The notes under the pieces are model-generated. The model was not told the DNA's origin and did no database searches. It worked only from the letters and a program-made list of their open reading frames with translations. Shown in pieces: positions 1 to 7,522 of a stretch of DNA of 16,974 bases. The position numbers were made by a program, and so were the translations under genes. Positions within the stretch are counted from its first letter, which is position 1. Every line of letters starts with the position of its first letter. The stretch is from NCBI GenBank assembly GCA_030037185.1, contig JASHRR010000565.1, positions 1 through 16,974 of the forward strand, given 5' to 3'. Origin of the DNA: Xanthobacteraceae bacterium (GTDB lineage: Bacteria; Pseudomonadota; Alphaproteobacteria; Rhizobiales; Xanthobacteraceae).

Positions 1-282
1 GAAATCGCTGTCATCGCGGCGCAGGGAATAGGTGAACGGCGACGCCGTCAGGACACCGGCAGCGCAAAATATCACCTCGGCCGAAAGCGCCACGTGATGC
101 GGCGCGGGTGATTCCACCTTTGCGGCAGGTCATCGCCTCTACGCCGTCTCTGCTAGCCGGATGCTTGCCAAGCAGTTTGGCTCGACGGGCGCCGAGACCT
201 CGCTCGCCGCACTGGCGCCGGTCGACGGGTCGTCCTAGTTGATGCTTACCGCCGAGACCAAGCCAAGGATCGGCAGCCGATC
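1..282. other. Window edge without an intact gene
   Basis: No convincing intact gene. On the minus strand one frame reads like decayed coding sequence: a stretch around 235-145 and a stretch around 128-1 lie in the same frame, separated by stop codons near 130-145, and the latter runs off the window edge with ...FTYSLRRDDSDF. I cannot name a family. It may be the broken C-terminal part of a gene that continues to the left. Confidence 0.3.
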
Positions 283-631
283 TCATTTGGCGGGGGTCCA
301 GGTGCCGCCGAAGCTCATGCAGTCCATCTGGACCATCGCGGTGGTGATCCTGCCGTCGTTGTAGTAAAGACATCTTCCAGGTGCCGCCCCGCTGATTCAT
401 CGTGCACGTGCCCAGCAAGATGGCGCTCGGCATGACGTTACCGCGCGTCCGCCCGTAGACGTGCAGTCGGACTGCCGGGCTGACAGGGTCGATGGGGAGA
501 AGTTGTCGTACTCCTCGCACGTGCGTTCCCCCTGTCCGACGAAGTGGCAAGAGAAAGACGACACGGCGCTCTGCTGCACGGGCGTGGAAAGAAAACGCGA
601 AGATCGCAAGGAGCGCGAGCCGAGTCCGCAT
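283..631 (-). pseudogene. Small secreted hypothetical protein, frameshifted
   Basis: The ATG at 631 opens a signal peptide (MRTRLALLAIFAF, then HARAA as a likely cleavage site). The reading then has to change frame twice to stay protein-like. A segment with CHFVGQGERTCEEYDNFSP lies in a second frame. The reading returns to the first frame for the segment around 375-460 ending NQRGGTWK, then shifts to a third frame for CLYYNDGRITTAMV and MDCMSFGGTWTPAK before TGA at 283-285. The repeated GGTW motif and spaced cysteines fit a small periplasmic Cys-containing protein of about 115 residues. Function is unknown. No strong ribosome binding site is seen before the ATG. The alternative is that one frame is the real product and the similarity between frames is accidental, but the repeated GGTW element argues against this. 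Confidence 0.45.
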
Positions 632-908
632 GCGGCAGCCGGCCGTGCTTTCGATGAAACGCATAACGGCAATACCGGCGGCGTCATCAACCTCGAGCTC
701 TGTAGCCGCCCAGAGCGCGTACCTCGCGCTCCTGAGCTGGTTGCGGCTTTGCCTGAGATGGAGCGGAGCTCGCGCGTGAGGAGTCAGGGCGTGATCTGCC
801 GGTGCGCGTGCTTTTGGGTGCTGGCGAGCATAGTCATGCGAGCCGAAGGGTTCGTGAGTATGTTGCTGATCGTCGCGATCGGCGTCCTTTCCACCGCGAA
901 GCCCAGCT
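632..908. other. Intergenic region, no gene seen
   Basis: It lies between the 3' end of the broken histidine kinase and the start of the secreted-protein pseudogene, both on the minus strand. Open frames on the plus strand here lack ribosome binding sites and recognisable motifs. I see nothing further. Confidence 0.4.
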
Positions 909-2863
909 TTAGCTTGTTGGGGGGCCTCTGTGAAGGCCCCATCGCTCACTCGCCAACGTCGAAATGGGAATTTCGATGCGGCCTTCTGTTATTTGGTCGG
1001 TGCGATCTAATACCCGCTCAATAGGAATCTCAATTCTACAATTCACTCCTTCTGGCGCAAACACGAGAGCAACGCTGCCTCCAAGTTCGTAGGGGATCAG
1101 ATTGCGTATAAGAGTGGAGCCATAACTGGACTGGACCTTAGATGGCACGGGGGGGCCGCCAAGCGCCAAATTAGGATCAGGTTTGTCGCGTTGCCGCTAA
1201 GTTTACGTTCCCAATTCACTGAGATTTGGCCGGTGGGGACCGATAGAGCGCCATATTTCCCGGCGTTTGTCGCGAGTTCGTGCAGCACCCTCGCTACCGC
1301 CTGAATTCCTGTGGAGGTGAGCAGGACATCTGTCCCGCTGATTGTTACGTTTGTGAGGGTCGCGTAGGGCGCAAGCTGGTTGCGGACGAGGGCGGCAAGT
1401 CCGACGCCCTTCCAGCCACTTTTGCTCAGGAGGTTATGGGCGGCCGCCATCGATCGGATGCGCCCCTGGAGCGATCGAAGGAACTCATCAACCGAGCGGC
1501 TGCCTTCGCACGCAGAAGTGGCGACAGCCGAAACCTGCGCGAGTACGTTCTTTACCCGGTGGTCAAGCTCCGCGACCATTAGTGCTTGATGCTTCTCGGA
1601 CCGCTTCCGCTCGGTGATGTCGCGCACGATGCCAGTAAACATCCTCCTCCCGGCCACCCCCATTTCCCTGACTGCAAGCTCCATTGGAAAACTCGAACCG
1701 TCCTTGCGCTGTCCTACTATCTCCCATCCAGACCCGCCAACGTTGGCTCGACCCATCACTAAATAATCATTGACATAGTCGTCACGGTGGCCAGAGTCCG
1801 GCATCAGCATTTTGAAATTGCGGCCTATGACTTCCTCAGGGCTGTACCCGAAGAGACGCCCTGCCGCCGGGTTTAGAGTTGCCACCATTCCATTGTGGTC
1901 GAACGTGATGATGCCGTCCGCGACGGCGTTGAATATTGCGAGCCGATCAGTCCGCTCTCGTCGCAGCAGCACAATGGCGTTGGCAAGGCGCGTATAGAGG
2001 ACCACTGTTTCCGCTAGCAATGCGAACAGTAGCGATGAACCCGCAAACAGCGCAAAGACACGGGCCACGTACCAGCCTGCGGTAAATCGAACAACCGTAA
2101 ACAGGACTGCCACTACGAAGTTGGGTAACCATGCAAGCAAGGTCACGATCAGCCATTGATCAAGGATTGTGCGTCTCCGAATGCACAAGAATACCAGCGC
2201 CGTGGCGTTAAGGAGCCAGAGAAAAAAGTTTACATAGTTGGCGAAGGCCGTCTGTTGGACGGCACTTTCATATAGGCTTGGCAGATATCCTACCCACATC
2301 GTCGCGATCCACGTTAATCCGGCTGTCGCCGCGACCACGCATGCGATAGTGGTGCCAACGGTAACGCCGGTCGATCGATAAGACCGGTTAACATCGTCCG
2401 CGTCCTTCGACAGCGTATAGCAAATGATGTGCACCAGGAACGCGGCCTGCCAAAGCACGAATAGCCAGCCAGCGCTATTCAGTTTATCGCCGATCAGACC
2501 GGCTGGGGCGTATGCTCCCGGAAAGGTAAGTGTCTGCAGAAACGCAAACAGTCCACTAAACACATAGCCGCTTGCTAGCGTTAGCACGGCACGTTGAGGG
2601 TCGACTGAGTATTGGGCAAACAGAAGGACCGCCGTGAGGAGGTTGCTCACGCACATGACGGTTTGAATAACGGGTATAAAAGCGTCAACACGGGCTAACT
2701 GGACGTTCGCAAACGGCATCGTCACGGCGATGATAACCACTAAGACGACGAAAGCGCCGATCGAAAATTTGCGCTGCCGGGCGCTTGCCGCCATCGTTGC
2801 GATCGCGATTGGAAAATCATGATGGGAGTCCGCACCTAGGTCACCAATAGACGGGTTTTGCAT
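909..2863 (-). pseudogene. MASE4-like/PAS/HWE sensor histidine kinase, 3' frameshift
   Basis: A membrane sensor kinase that would autophosphorylate on His and pass phosphate to a response regulator. The first frame (1097-2863) gives 588 residues. About eight hydrophobic segments span residues 33-295 and resemble a MASE4-type sensor. A PAS domain follows (about 305-420, ending GIVRDITERKR). The HWE/HisKA_2 phosphoacceptor is in DHRVKN (His435), with AAAHNLLS at 473-480 and the N-box HELATNAGKYGALS (Asn533). The frame then runs into unrelated residues after IW at 565-566. The expected G-box and tail, GGPPVPSKVQSSYGSTLI then ELGG, are found in the next frame down to TAA at 909-911. A one-base loss near 1158-1166, beside a 7-G run (1149-1155), explains this. 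A strong GGGGG ribosome site five bases before the ATG fixes the start. A weak -35/-10 pair (2904-2909, 2880-2885) is visible. It is probably non-functional unless this is a sequencing error. Confidence 0.82.
921..940. terminator. GC-rich hairpin at kinase 3' end
   Basis: Seven-base arms GGGGCCT (921-927) and AGGCCCC (934-940) with a six-base loop. It lies just inside the extended minus-strand frame of the kinase, before its TAA. Neither side has a T-run, so intrinsic termination is uncertain. It could mark the original end of the kinase transcript if the frame was extended by loss of an earlier stop. Confidence 0.3.
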
Positions 2864-2971
2864 TAGACCCCCTATCTGGATTGTGCGTCACACCCGTCGC
2901 CTAGTTCAACGAACGCGCCGGCTACGGCGACGAGCCGGCCCAGAAGACGTCTGGTTACTGGGAATGCGCGC

Positions 2972-3275
2972 TCATAGTATTGCCCAGCTCGAACTGCCGA
3001 TCCAGGGGTTCAGCGGGTTCGCTGCCGGGCAGGTCAAGCACCAGGTCACGCCAGAGGGCGCGAAGTGAAGGTCGACTTACCGTTTACGGCGCGCTCGACC
3101 ATCTGTTGCATAACGGCCCTGCAAACCCCCCGCCGCTGCGGTGCCGATCCCGGTGGTCCGTCGCGCTCTGTCCAGCTCATCGTGAAGGTCTTGCCCTCAG
3201 TCCGCCAAGCGATATCCAAGCGCCCCAGATCCTTCGTAGCCAACGTCTTGGGCTGCAAACAGCTGGCAGAGTCGG
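2972..3275 (-). pseudogene. HWE histidine kinase C-terminal remnant
   Basis: The minus strand here encodes only the tail of an HWE-type sensor kinase. GRLDIAWRTEGKTFTMSWTE is followed by the ATP-lid G-box region RDGPPGSAPQRRG and then VMQQMVERAVNGK. The familiar ending of this family, VDLHFAPSGVTW then LTCPAANPLNP, follows in another frame after a one-base shift near 3075 and stops with TGA at 2972-2974. The G-box itself is degraded: the usual GFGT reads GVCR. I cannot find the phosphoacceptor His box or the N-box upstream, so at least the first two thirds are missing. It sits about 110 bases upstream of the other HWE kinase on the same strand, so the locus once held two kinases, perhaps from duplication. 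It cannot make an active enzyme. Confidence 0.68.
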
Positions 3276-3495
3276 GCCATCGACGGAAGTGCCGGTGTCG
3301 TCGCAGTTTTAAGCGCGCTTCGACGGCATAGGCGATGCCACGCGCACGCCGAACGCAATAATTTGCGGAACCATGAACAGTGCGTCGCAGCGGTCTAGCC
3401 GGCCGTAGATCCCGCTGAATGTTGGTGGCCGCGACTGTCGCGCCGATCGATGCTCGCCTAGTCCGAACTTTACCTTCGGCCTAGTTCCTAGCTGG

Positions 3496-3534
3496 TGTCC
3501 GGCGACGCGCTGCCGCCCTGTCCGGCGACGCGCT
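3496..3534. repeat. 16-bp direct repeat, two copies
   Basis: TGTCCGGCGACGCGCT occurs at 3496-3511 and again at 3519-3534, a period of 23 bases. The second copy touches the stop codon of the neighbouring minus-strand LON-domain gene. It may be a slippage product or part of a short tandem element. Confidence 0.75.
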
Positions 3535-4373
3535 CATGCAGGCCGTGTACGAGGGTCGGCGTTCATCAGATCGAGGATCGTTTCGAGTCGAGTGATGACG
3601 TCGCTGGTTTCCAAGAGTTGCTGCCTCTGTTCGATACTGATCGATAGTAACGCGGCGACTGTGTCGGCCAACAGACCAGGATCCCCGATCGAAGGCAGGC
3701 GCAAACGTCCTAGGGGCCCCGGCGGAATAGAGGAAAAATCGACGTTGGCGTAGACTTGGTACGCATCGAGAACTGCGCGCAATAGCGTGGCAGCTTCCGG
3801 CGACTGGCCGCGTCTCTCTTCAATCGGCACAACCTCTGCCGACAGGAATTCGTCATTGATCAAGCGGACGATGGCCGCTCGCTGAAGGCCGGAGACGGAG
3901 ACCTTGAGAACCCCGTCCACTTGTGTCTGGCAATTTATCACGCTCGCTGTGACACCCACTGGATAGAGGGAGTCAAGCGTGTTGGGATCATTGTCGGCGC
4001 GGCGCCTTTGGGCGACCACGAGAACGCGGTGGTCGCCTGCCATGGCGTACTCCACAGCGCGCCGGGTTTTGTCGCGGCCCACGAAGATTGGCGTGATCAT
4101 ATGCGGAAACAGCACGAGATCCCGCATGGGAAAAATGGGGATGCCCGTTCCGACCGGATTAGAAGGCAGAATGGTCGCTGCCACCGATGTCCTAGACTCA
4201 GGGGCCATCGGGTGGCTCGCCTGAATCTTTGCGGCCAATACGTGCCAGTCTCTAAAGCCAAGGATTTTGGCAACTAGCTCCAGGCTTTCGCTATGGGTGA
4301 GAGAGACGGATTTGACGTTTAGCGCTTCGCGTAGCGTTTGCGCCATAGCCTTGGCGTCGCGGAAATCGCGCAT
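3534..4373 (-). CDS. Glyoxalase_8-like/LON substrate-binding fusion protein
   Basis: 279 residues, no signal peptide, probably cytoplasmic. Residues 1-50 (MRDFRDAKAMAQTLREAL, then SESLELVAKILGFRDWHVL) match the short N-terminal module I know as the Glyoxalase_8 type, often called glyoxalase superfamily protein. Residues about 78-270 match the LON substrate-binding (PUA-like) domain: IPIFPMRDLVLFPHMITPIF is the classic opening of Lon, followed by FVGRDKTRRAVEYA. There is no AAA+ ATPase and no Ser-Lys protease domain, and the gene ends cleanly after a helical segment, so it is not simply a truncated Lon (about 800 residues). A role in recognising substrates or unfolded proteins for another partner is inference. 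An AGAGGA/CAGG stretch precedes the ATG. It is transcribed away from the M20 peptidase gene and towards the kinase remnants. Confidence 0.85.
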   Translation of the reverse strand: MRDFRDAKAMAQTLREALNVKSVSLTHSESLELVAKILGFRDWHVLAAKIQASHPMAPESRTSVAATILPSNPVGTGIPIFPMRDLVLFPHMITPIFVGRDKTRRAVEYAMAGDHRVLVVAQRRRADNDPNTLDSLYPVGVTASVINCQTQVDGVLKVSVSGLQRAAIVRLINDEFLSAEVVPIEERRGQSPEAATLLRAVLDAYQVYANVDFSSIPPGPLGRLRLPSIGDPGLLADTVAALLSISIEQRQQLLETSDVITRLETILDLMNADPRTRPA

Positions 4374-4819
4374 GACCTGATCCTCTGCATGAACGAACGG
4401 AAAGTGTCAGGTTCTTGCGTTGCTGACCCGTTCGATCGGGCAAAGGAGGCCTAAAGCGGCTCGATACTTTCGCCATACCCCGAGAGGGGCGCAAGCAGCA
4501 GGTTGTATCTACCTATCAGCAATGTGCGCCGATGGCCTGCGGCTTGTCAATCCTGGACTGGTTGATTGTAAGTTCGCCTACGACGGTCAAGAATGACCGC
4601 TTGGGGGTCAAGGCCTTCGTGATGACGTTGGCGGATAGCTGCAGACCTATCGCGTCGCTCAACTCGGCGAGCCTTGGGCCACTTGCGGACATGCTGGCTC
4701 TTTTTTGACCGACGGACACTGTGTAAATTGCGTCAAAGGCTGCCCCTCGGTAGCGAACACCCTTGAGAGCCAGGCTGGAGCTCGCAGGTAGCACGTGCCC
4801 ATAGCGGGGAAGGAGCACC
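4374..4819. other. Divergent intergenic region
   Basis: It separates the minus-strand LON-domain gene from the plus-strand peptidase gene and should hold both promoters. I see no clean sigma-70 pair: TTGACC at about 4706 has only a 13-base gap to TAAATT. One copy of a 15-bp repeat lies at 4676-4690. A minus-strand open stretch around 4516-4692 (opening MSASGPRLAEL) has no ribosome site and overlaps the repeat, so I do not call it a gene. Confidence 0.4.
4676..4690. repeat. 15-bp direct repeat, left copy
   Basis: GGGCCACTTGCGGAC here is identical to 6302-6316 in the same orientation. The two copies bracket the M20 peptidase gene. The sequence resembles part of the dispersed intergenic repeats of Bradyrhizobium, often mis-annotated as small proteins; that link is from memory. 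Confidence 0.6.
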
Positions 4820-6238
4820 ATGAATCGATGTACAGCGCTTTCGTTGACCGGGGCGGTCGTGGCGGCATTGTTCGCATTTGGCTCTGCCCGTCCCGCGCTG
4901 GCGCAGACGCTTACAGAGCACCAGCAACTCGCCTTCGACATTTTCAAAGAGCTTGTCGAAATCGACACAGTCTCGGCGACCGGTGATACGGCGCGCGCAG
5001 CCGCTGCCGTGGCGGCACGGTTGCGTGCAGCAGGCTTTTCGGGCGACGACGTGCAGGTATTCAATCCGGCGCCGCGCAAGGGCAATCTGGTAGCGCGGCT
5101 GCGGGGGACCGGCGCCAGCAAGCCGATCCTGCTGCTTGCCCATCTCGACGTGGTCGAGGCGCTACGTGCCGACTGGTCGTTCGATCCGTTTAAGCTGATA
5201 GAGCAGGACGGTTACTACTACGGTCGCGGCACTGAGGATGACAAGTACATGGCGGCGATGTTCGTGGCCAACCTTATCCGCTATAAGCAGGAGGGGTTTC
5301 GGCCCGACCGCGACATCACCCTGGCGCTCACGGCCGATGAGGAGATTGGTGACAGAGACGCGCTGGGTATCAGGTGGCTCATCAAGAACCACCGCAATCT
5401 GATCGACGCCGAATTTGCTCTCAACGAGGGCGGCAATGTCGACCTGAAGGGCGGTGCGCCGATCCGCAACAGCATCCAGACCAGCGAGAAATTTGTGCAA
5501 ACGTACCGGCTGGAGGCCACCAACAGGGGCGGCCACAGCTCAGTGCCGCGGGCGGACAATGCCATCTATCAGCTCGCGGCAGCCCTCACGCGCCTCGGCG
5601 GGTTCCGCTTTCCGGTCGACCTCAACCCGACCACAAGGGCTTATTTCGAGCGTGCGGTGGAGCTTGAGACACCGCAGACGGCCGCGGACATCCGCTCAGT
5701 TCTCTCCGCCAGTCCCGACCCGACCGCGCTGGCGCGCCTTTCCGAGAACGCCGAATACAATGCGCAACTGCGCACCACCTGCGTCGCCACGAGGCTGGAG
5801 GGCGGCCACGCCGACAATGCACTGCCGCAGACCGCTCGCGCCACTGTCAATTGCCGGATCATGCCGACCGAAAAGGCCGAGGATATTAAGACGACACTTC
5901 AGCGCGTCCTTGGCGACGACCAGATTTCCTTGAGGCCGACTAACTCTGGTTTGCCCACGCCGCCGTCTGCGCTCGACAAGAAGCTGTTGAGCGCGATCGA
6001 AAAGACTGCCGCTGAATTCTGGCCCGGCACGCCGGTCGTGCCAGTGATGTTCCCCGCGGCGACCGACGGCAGGTATCTGCGCAATGCCGGCATCCCCACT
6101 TACGGGCACTCGGGGCTTGCCGGCGATGTCGATGACGAGCGCGCCCACGGCAAAGATGAGCGCATCGCGGTGAAATCGTTTCATGAGGGTGGCGAATATC
6201 TGTACCGGCTCGTCAAGCGGCTCGCTGGCGGAAACTAG
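4820..6238 (+). CDS. Exported M20-family zinc metallopeptidase
   Basis: 472 residues with a signal peptide (hydrophobic core about 7-21, cleavage after ALA at about 28), so likely periplasmic. All M20 active-site elements are present. HLD (His108, Asp110) and GRGTEDDK (bridging Asp140) bind the two metals. DEE (Glu174 as general base, Glu175 as metal ligand), NEGG (Glu203) and the late AHGKDER (His443) follow. The lid/dimerisation domain lies at about 225-345, with the conserved GGHSS (His239). Length and layout fit carboxypeptidase/ArgE/DapE-like hydrolases; the export signal points to scavenging of peptides or N-acyl amino acids rather than lysine or arginine synthesis. A GAAGGAG ribosome site shortly before the ATG fixes the start. 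The exact substrate cannot be told from sequence. Confidence 0.93.
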   Translation: MNRCTALSLTGAVVAALFAFGSARPALAQTLTEHQQLAFDIFKELVEIDTVSATGDTARAAAAVAARLRAAGFSGDDVQVFNPAPRKGNLVARLRGTGASKPILLLAHLDVVEALRADWSFDPFKLIEQDGYYYGRGTEDDKYMAAMFVANLIRYKQEGFRPDRDITLALTADEEIGDRDALGIRWLIKNHRNLIDAEFALNEGGNVDLKGGAPIRNSIQTSEKFVQTYRLEATNRGGHSSVPRADNAIYQLAAALTRLGGFRFPVDLNPTTRAYFERAVELETPQTAADIRSVLSASPDPTALARLSENAEYNAQLRTTCVATRLEGGHADNALPQTARATVNCRIMPTEKAEDIKTTLQRVLGDDQISLRPTNSGLPTPPSALDKKLLSAIEKTAAEFWPGTPVVPVMFPAATDGRYLRNAGIPTYGHSGLAGDVDDERAHGKDERIAVKSFHEGGEYLYRLVKRLAGGN

Positions 6239-6274
6239 GCGTCGTCTGAAGTGCTGGGGCAGAACTGCCCTGCT

Positions 6275-6297
6275 CCGCCCGTGACCCTGTTGGGCGG
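6275..6297 (+). terminator. Weak hairpin after the peptidase gene
   Basis: CCGCCC (6275-6280) and GGGCGG (6292-6297) pair across an 11-base loop about 40 bases after the peptidase stop. There is no T-run, so it is a weak terminator candidate. Confidence 0.3.
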
Positions 6298-6301
6298 GTT
6301 C

Positions 6302-6316
6302 GGGCCACTTGCGGAC
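6302..6316. repeat. 15-bp direct repeat, right copy
   Basis: Identical to 4676-4690 and in the same orientation, lying just after the M20 peptidase gene. Confidence 0.6.
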
Positions 6317-6594
6317 GACACCGCAATCGAGATGATCGGGGCGGAATTCGACCGCCCAAGCGGGAACGTTCCGGCTTTGCTGATGTCGATCATGGCCTGC
6401 CTCCTCTGGATCGATGTGCCATCGCCGAATCGGGCGGGGATCGGCTCTATGCCAGAATCTGTCGGACGTGCTATGATATATTTCAATCCGAAACGCCCGG
6501 GCTCCAAACCAGCCGGACGAGGCTTGGTATTTTCCTTTCCACGCTGAATTGTTGCGGCTAACCACATCTCCCCCACACCCCAGGAGCGACTCCT

Positions 6595-7434
6595 TTGCAA
6601 CGACTGACAGACCAGGGGCAGCAGAAAATTAACGAACTGGCTCAACGCTACGGAGTCAGTACCGACGCGGTAATGACGTTGCTGCAGGCCCTGGTGAACG
6701 GCAACGGCACGATGGCGCAGTTTAACCACCGGGAGCTGGGGGGCGGAGGCCAGTGGATGCTGGGTGGCATGACCATGGTCGGCGACATGTTCAATCATGG
6801 CCTCAAGTCGAAGGTCGATGGCCTCTGTTCCGAGCTGTCGCAACTCCTGGCCCAGCAACCCTTCGTGCCGTTCCCCGCGAGCTTCCAGTCGCAGGGACAG
6901 GGGGGCGGTCAGCAGCAGCAACAGGGCGGCTACGGCGCCGTGGGCCCTGGTTTGGCCAGCCTGTTCGTCCCCGAGGCACCCGGCCGTGCTTCGGGCCAAT
7001 GGTGGCCACCGGAACTGGGATTCCCGAACGGGACCGGGGCGCAGAACCAGGTTCGTTATGCCTATTTCAACCAAGCGCATCGACTGGCCGTCGATCTGAA
7101 CGGACACGTGACCGTCTACGACACACTCGATCACCAGATTAGCGGCGTGTCTCAGCAGCAAGGGAGCGGGGGTTCGCTCACCTTCACCAGTCAGTACGGG
7201 ACCGTGAGCGTCGCATATTTGCCCGTCGTCTCGGTGGATGGCGTGCCCAGCAATGCGCCGGAACCCCATGTGGCGCCGGCTCCCGCGCAGCCCCCCGAAC
7301 CGGGCCGTGCTGAGGCTACCCAAGAATCGGACATTTTTGTCAAGATCGAGCGACTGGCTGACTTGCAGCAAAAAGGCATCCTGTCGCCTGAGGAATTCGC
7401 CGCCAAGAAGGCCGAGCTTCTGTCCCGACTGTAG
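6595..7434 (+). CDS. SHOCT-domain protein, Q/G-rich centre
   Basis: 279 residues starting at TTG, chosen because AGGAG lies eight bases before it and the frame opens immediately with a helical segment. There is no signal peptide. Residues about 1-35 (LTDQGQQKINELAQRYGVS) look like a short helical domain. A Gly/Gln-rich low-complexity hinge (about 98-115) follows. The middle (about 135-215) is predicted beta-rich and carries FNQAHRLAVDLNGHVTVYDT. A Pro-rich linker leads to a C-terminal SHOCT domain (about 247-279) with IERLADLQQKGILSPEEF and AAKKAELL. SHOCT modules are small helical pairs at protein ends, thought to mediate interactions, so function cannot be deduced. It stands alone between the peptidase gene and the convergent transglutaminase gene. 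Confidence 0.85.
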   Translation: MQRLTDQGQQKINELAQRYGVSTDAVMTLLQALVNGNGTMAQFNHRELGGGGQWMLGGMTMVGDMFNHGLKSKVDGLCSELSQLLAQQPFVPFPASFQSQGQGGGQQQQQGGYGAVGPGLASLFVPEAPGRASGQWWPPELGFPNGTGAQNQVRYAYFNQAHRLAVDLNGHVTVYDTLDHQISGVSQQQGSGGSLTFTSQYGTVSVAYLPVVSVDGVPSNAPEPHVAPAPAQPPEPGRAEATQESDIFVKIERLADLQQKGILSPEEFAAKKAELLSRL

Positions 7435-7522
7435 CAAATATACCGCACGCCGAGCAGGTAATTGCGCCCACACGGGCCACAACCGACATGAAAGTGTCCG
7501 CCCACGTGGACAAAGCCGCGTG

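Larger units (their letters stand above)
6239..6594. other. Intergenic region with degenerate repeats
   Basis: No gene is seen. It contains the right copy of the 15-bp repeat (6302-6316). A stretch around 6440-6465, read on the minus strand, gives RFWHRAD, close to the RYWHKAD string that I recall from dispersed Bradyrhizobium intergenic repeats. A TATGATATAT stretch near 6472-6481 could serve as a -10 for the downstream SHOCT gene, but no good -35 accompanies it. Confidence 0.4.

Noticed and set aside
11..949. Long minus-strand open frame of 312 residues
   Set aside because: No ribosome site; Arg/His-rich composition. Only its middle part matches a real small secreted protein, which itself changes frame.
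461..1024. Plus-strand frame of 187 residues
   Set aside because: It overlaps the kinase tail and the secreted-protein remnant antisense, and has no motif or ribosome site.
4516..5121. Minus-strand frame of 201 residues before and inside the peptidase gene
   Set aside because: It overlaps the start of the clear M20 gene and the 15-bp repeat; low-complexity Ala/Arg sequence with no ribosome site.
5696..7482. Long minus-strand frames antisense to the peptidase and SHOCT genes
   Set aside because: Typical GC-rich antisense shadows; the plus-strand genes have full motifs and ribosome sites.
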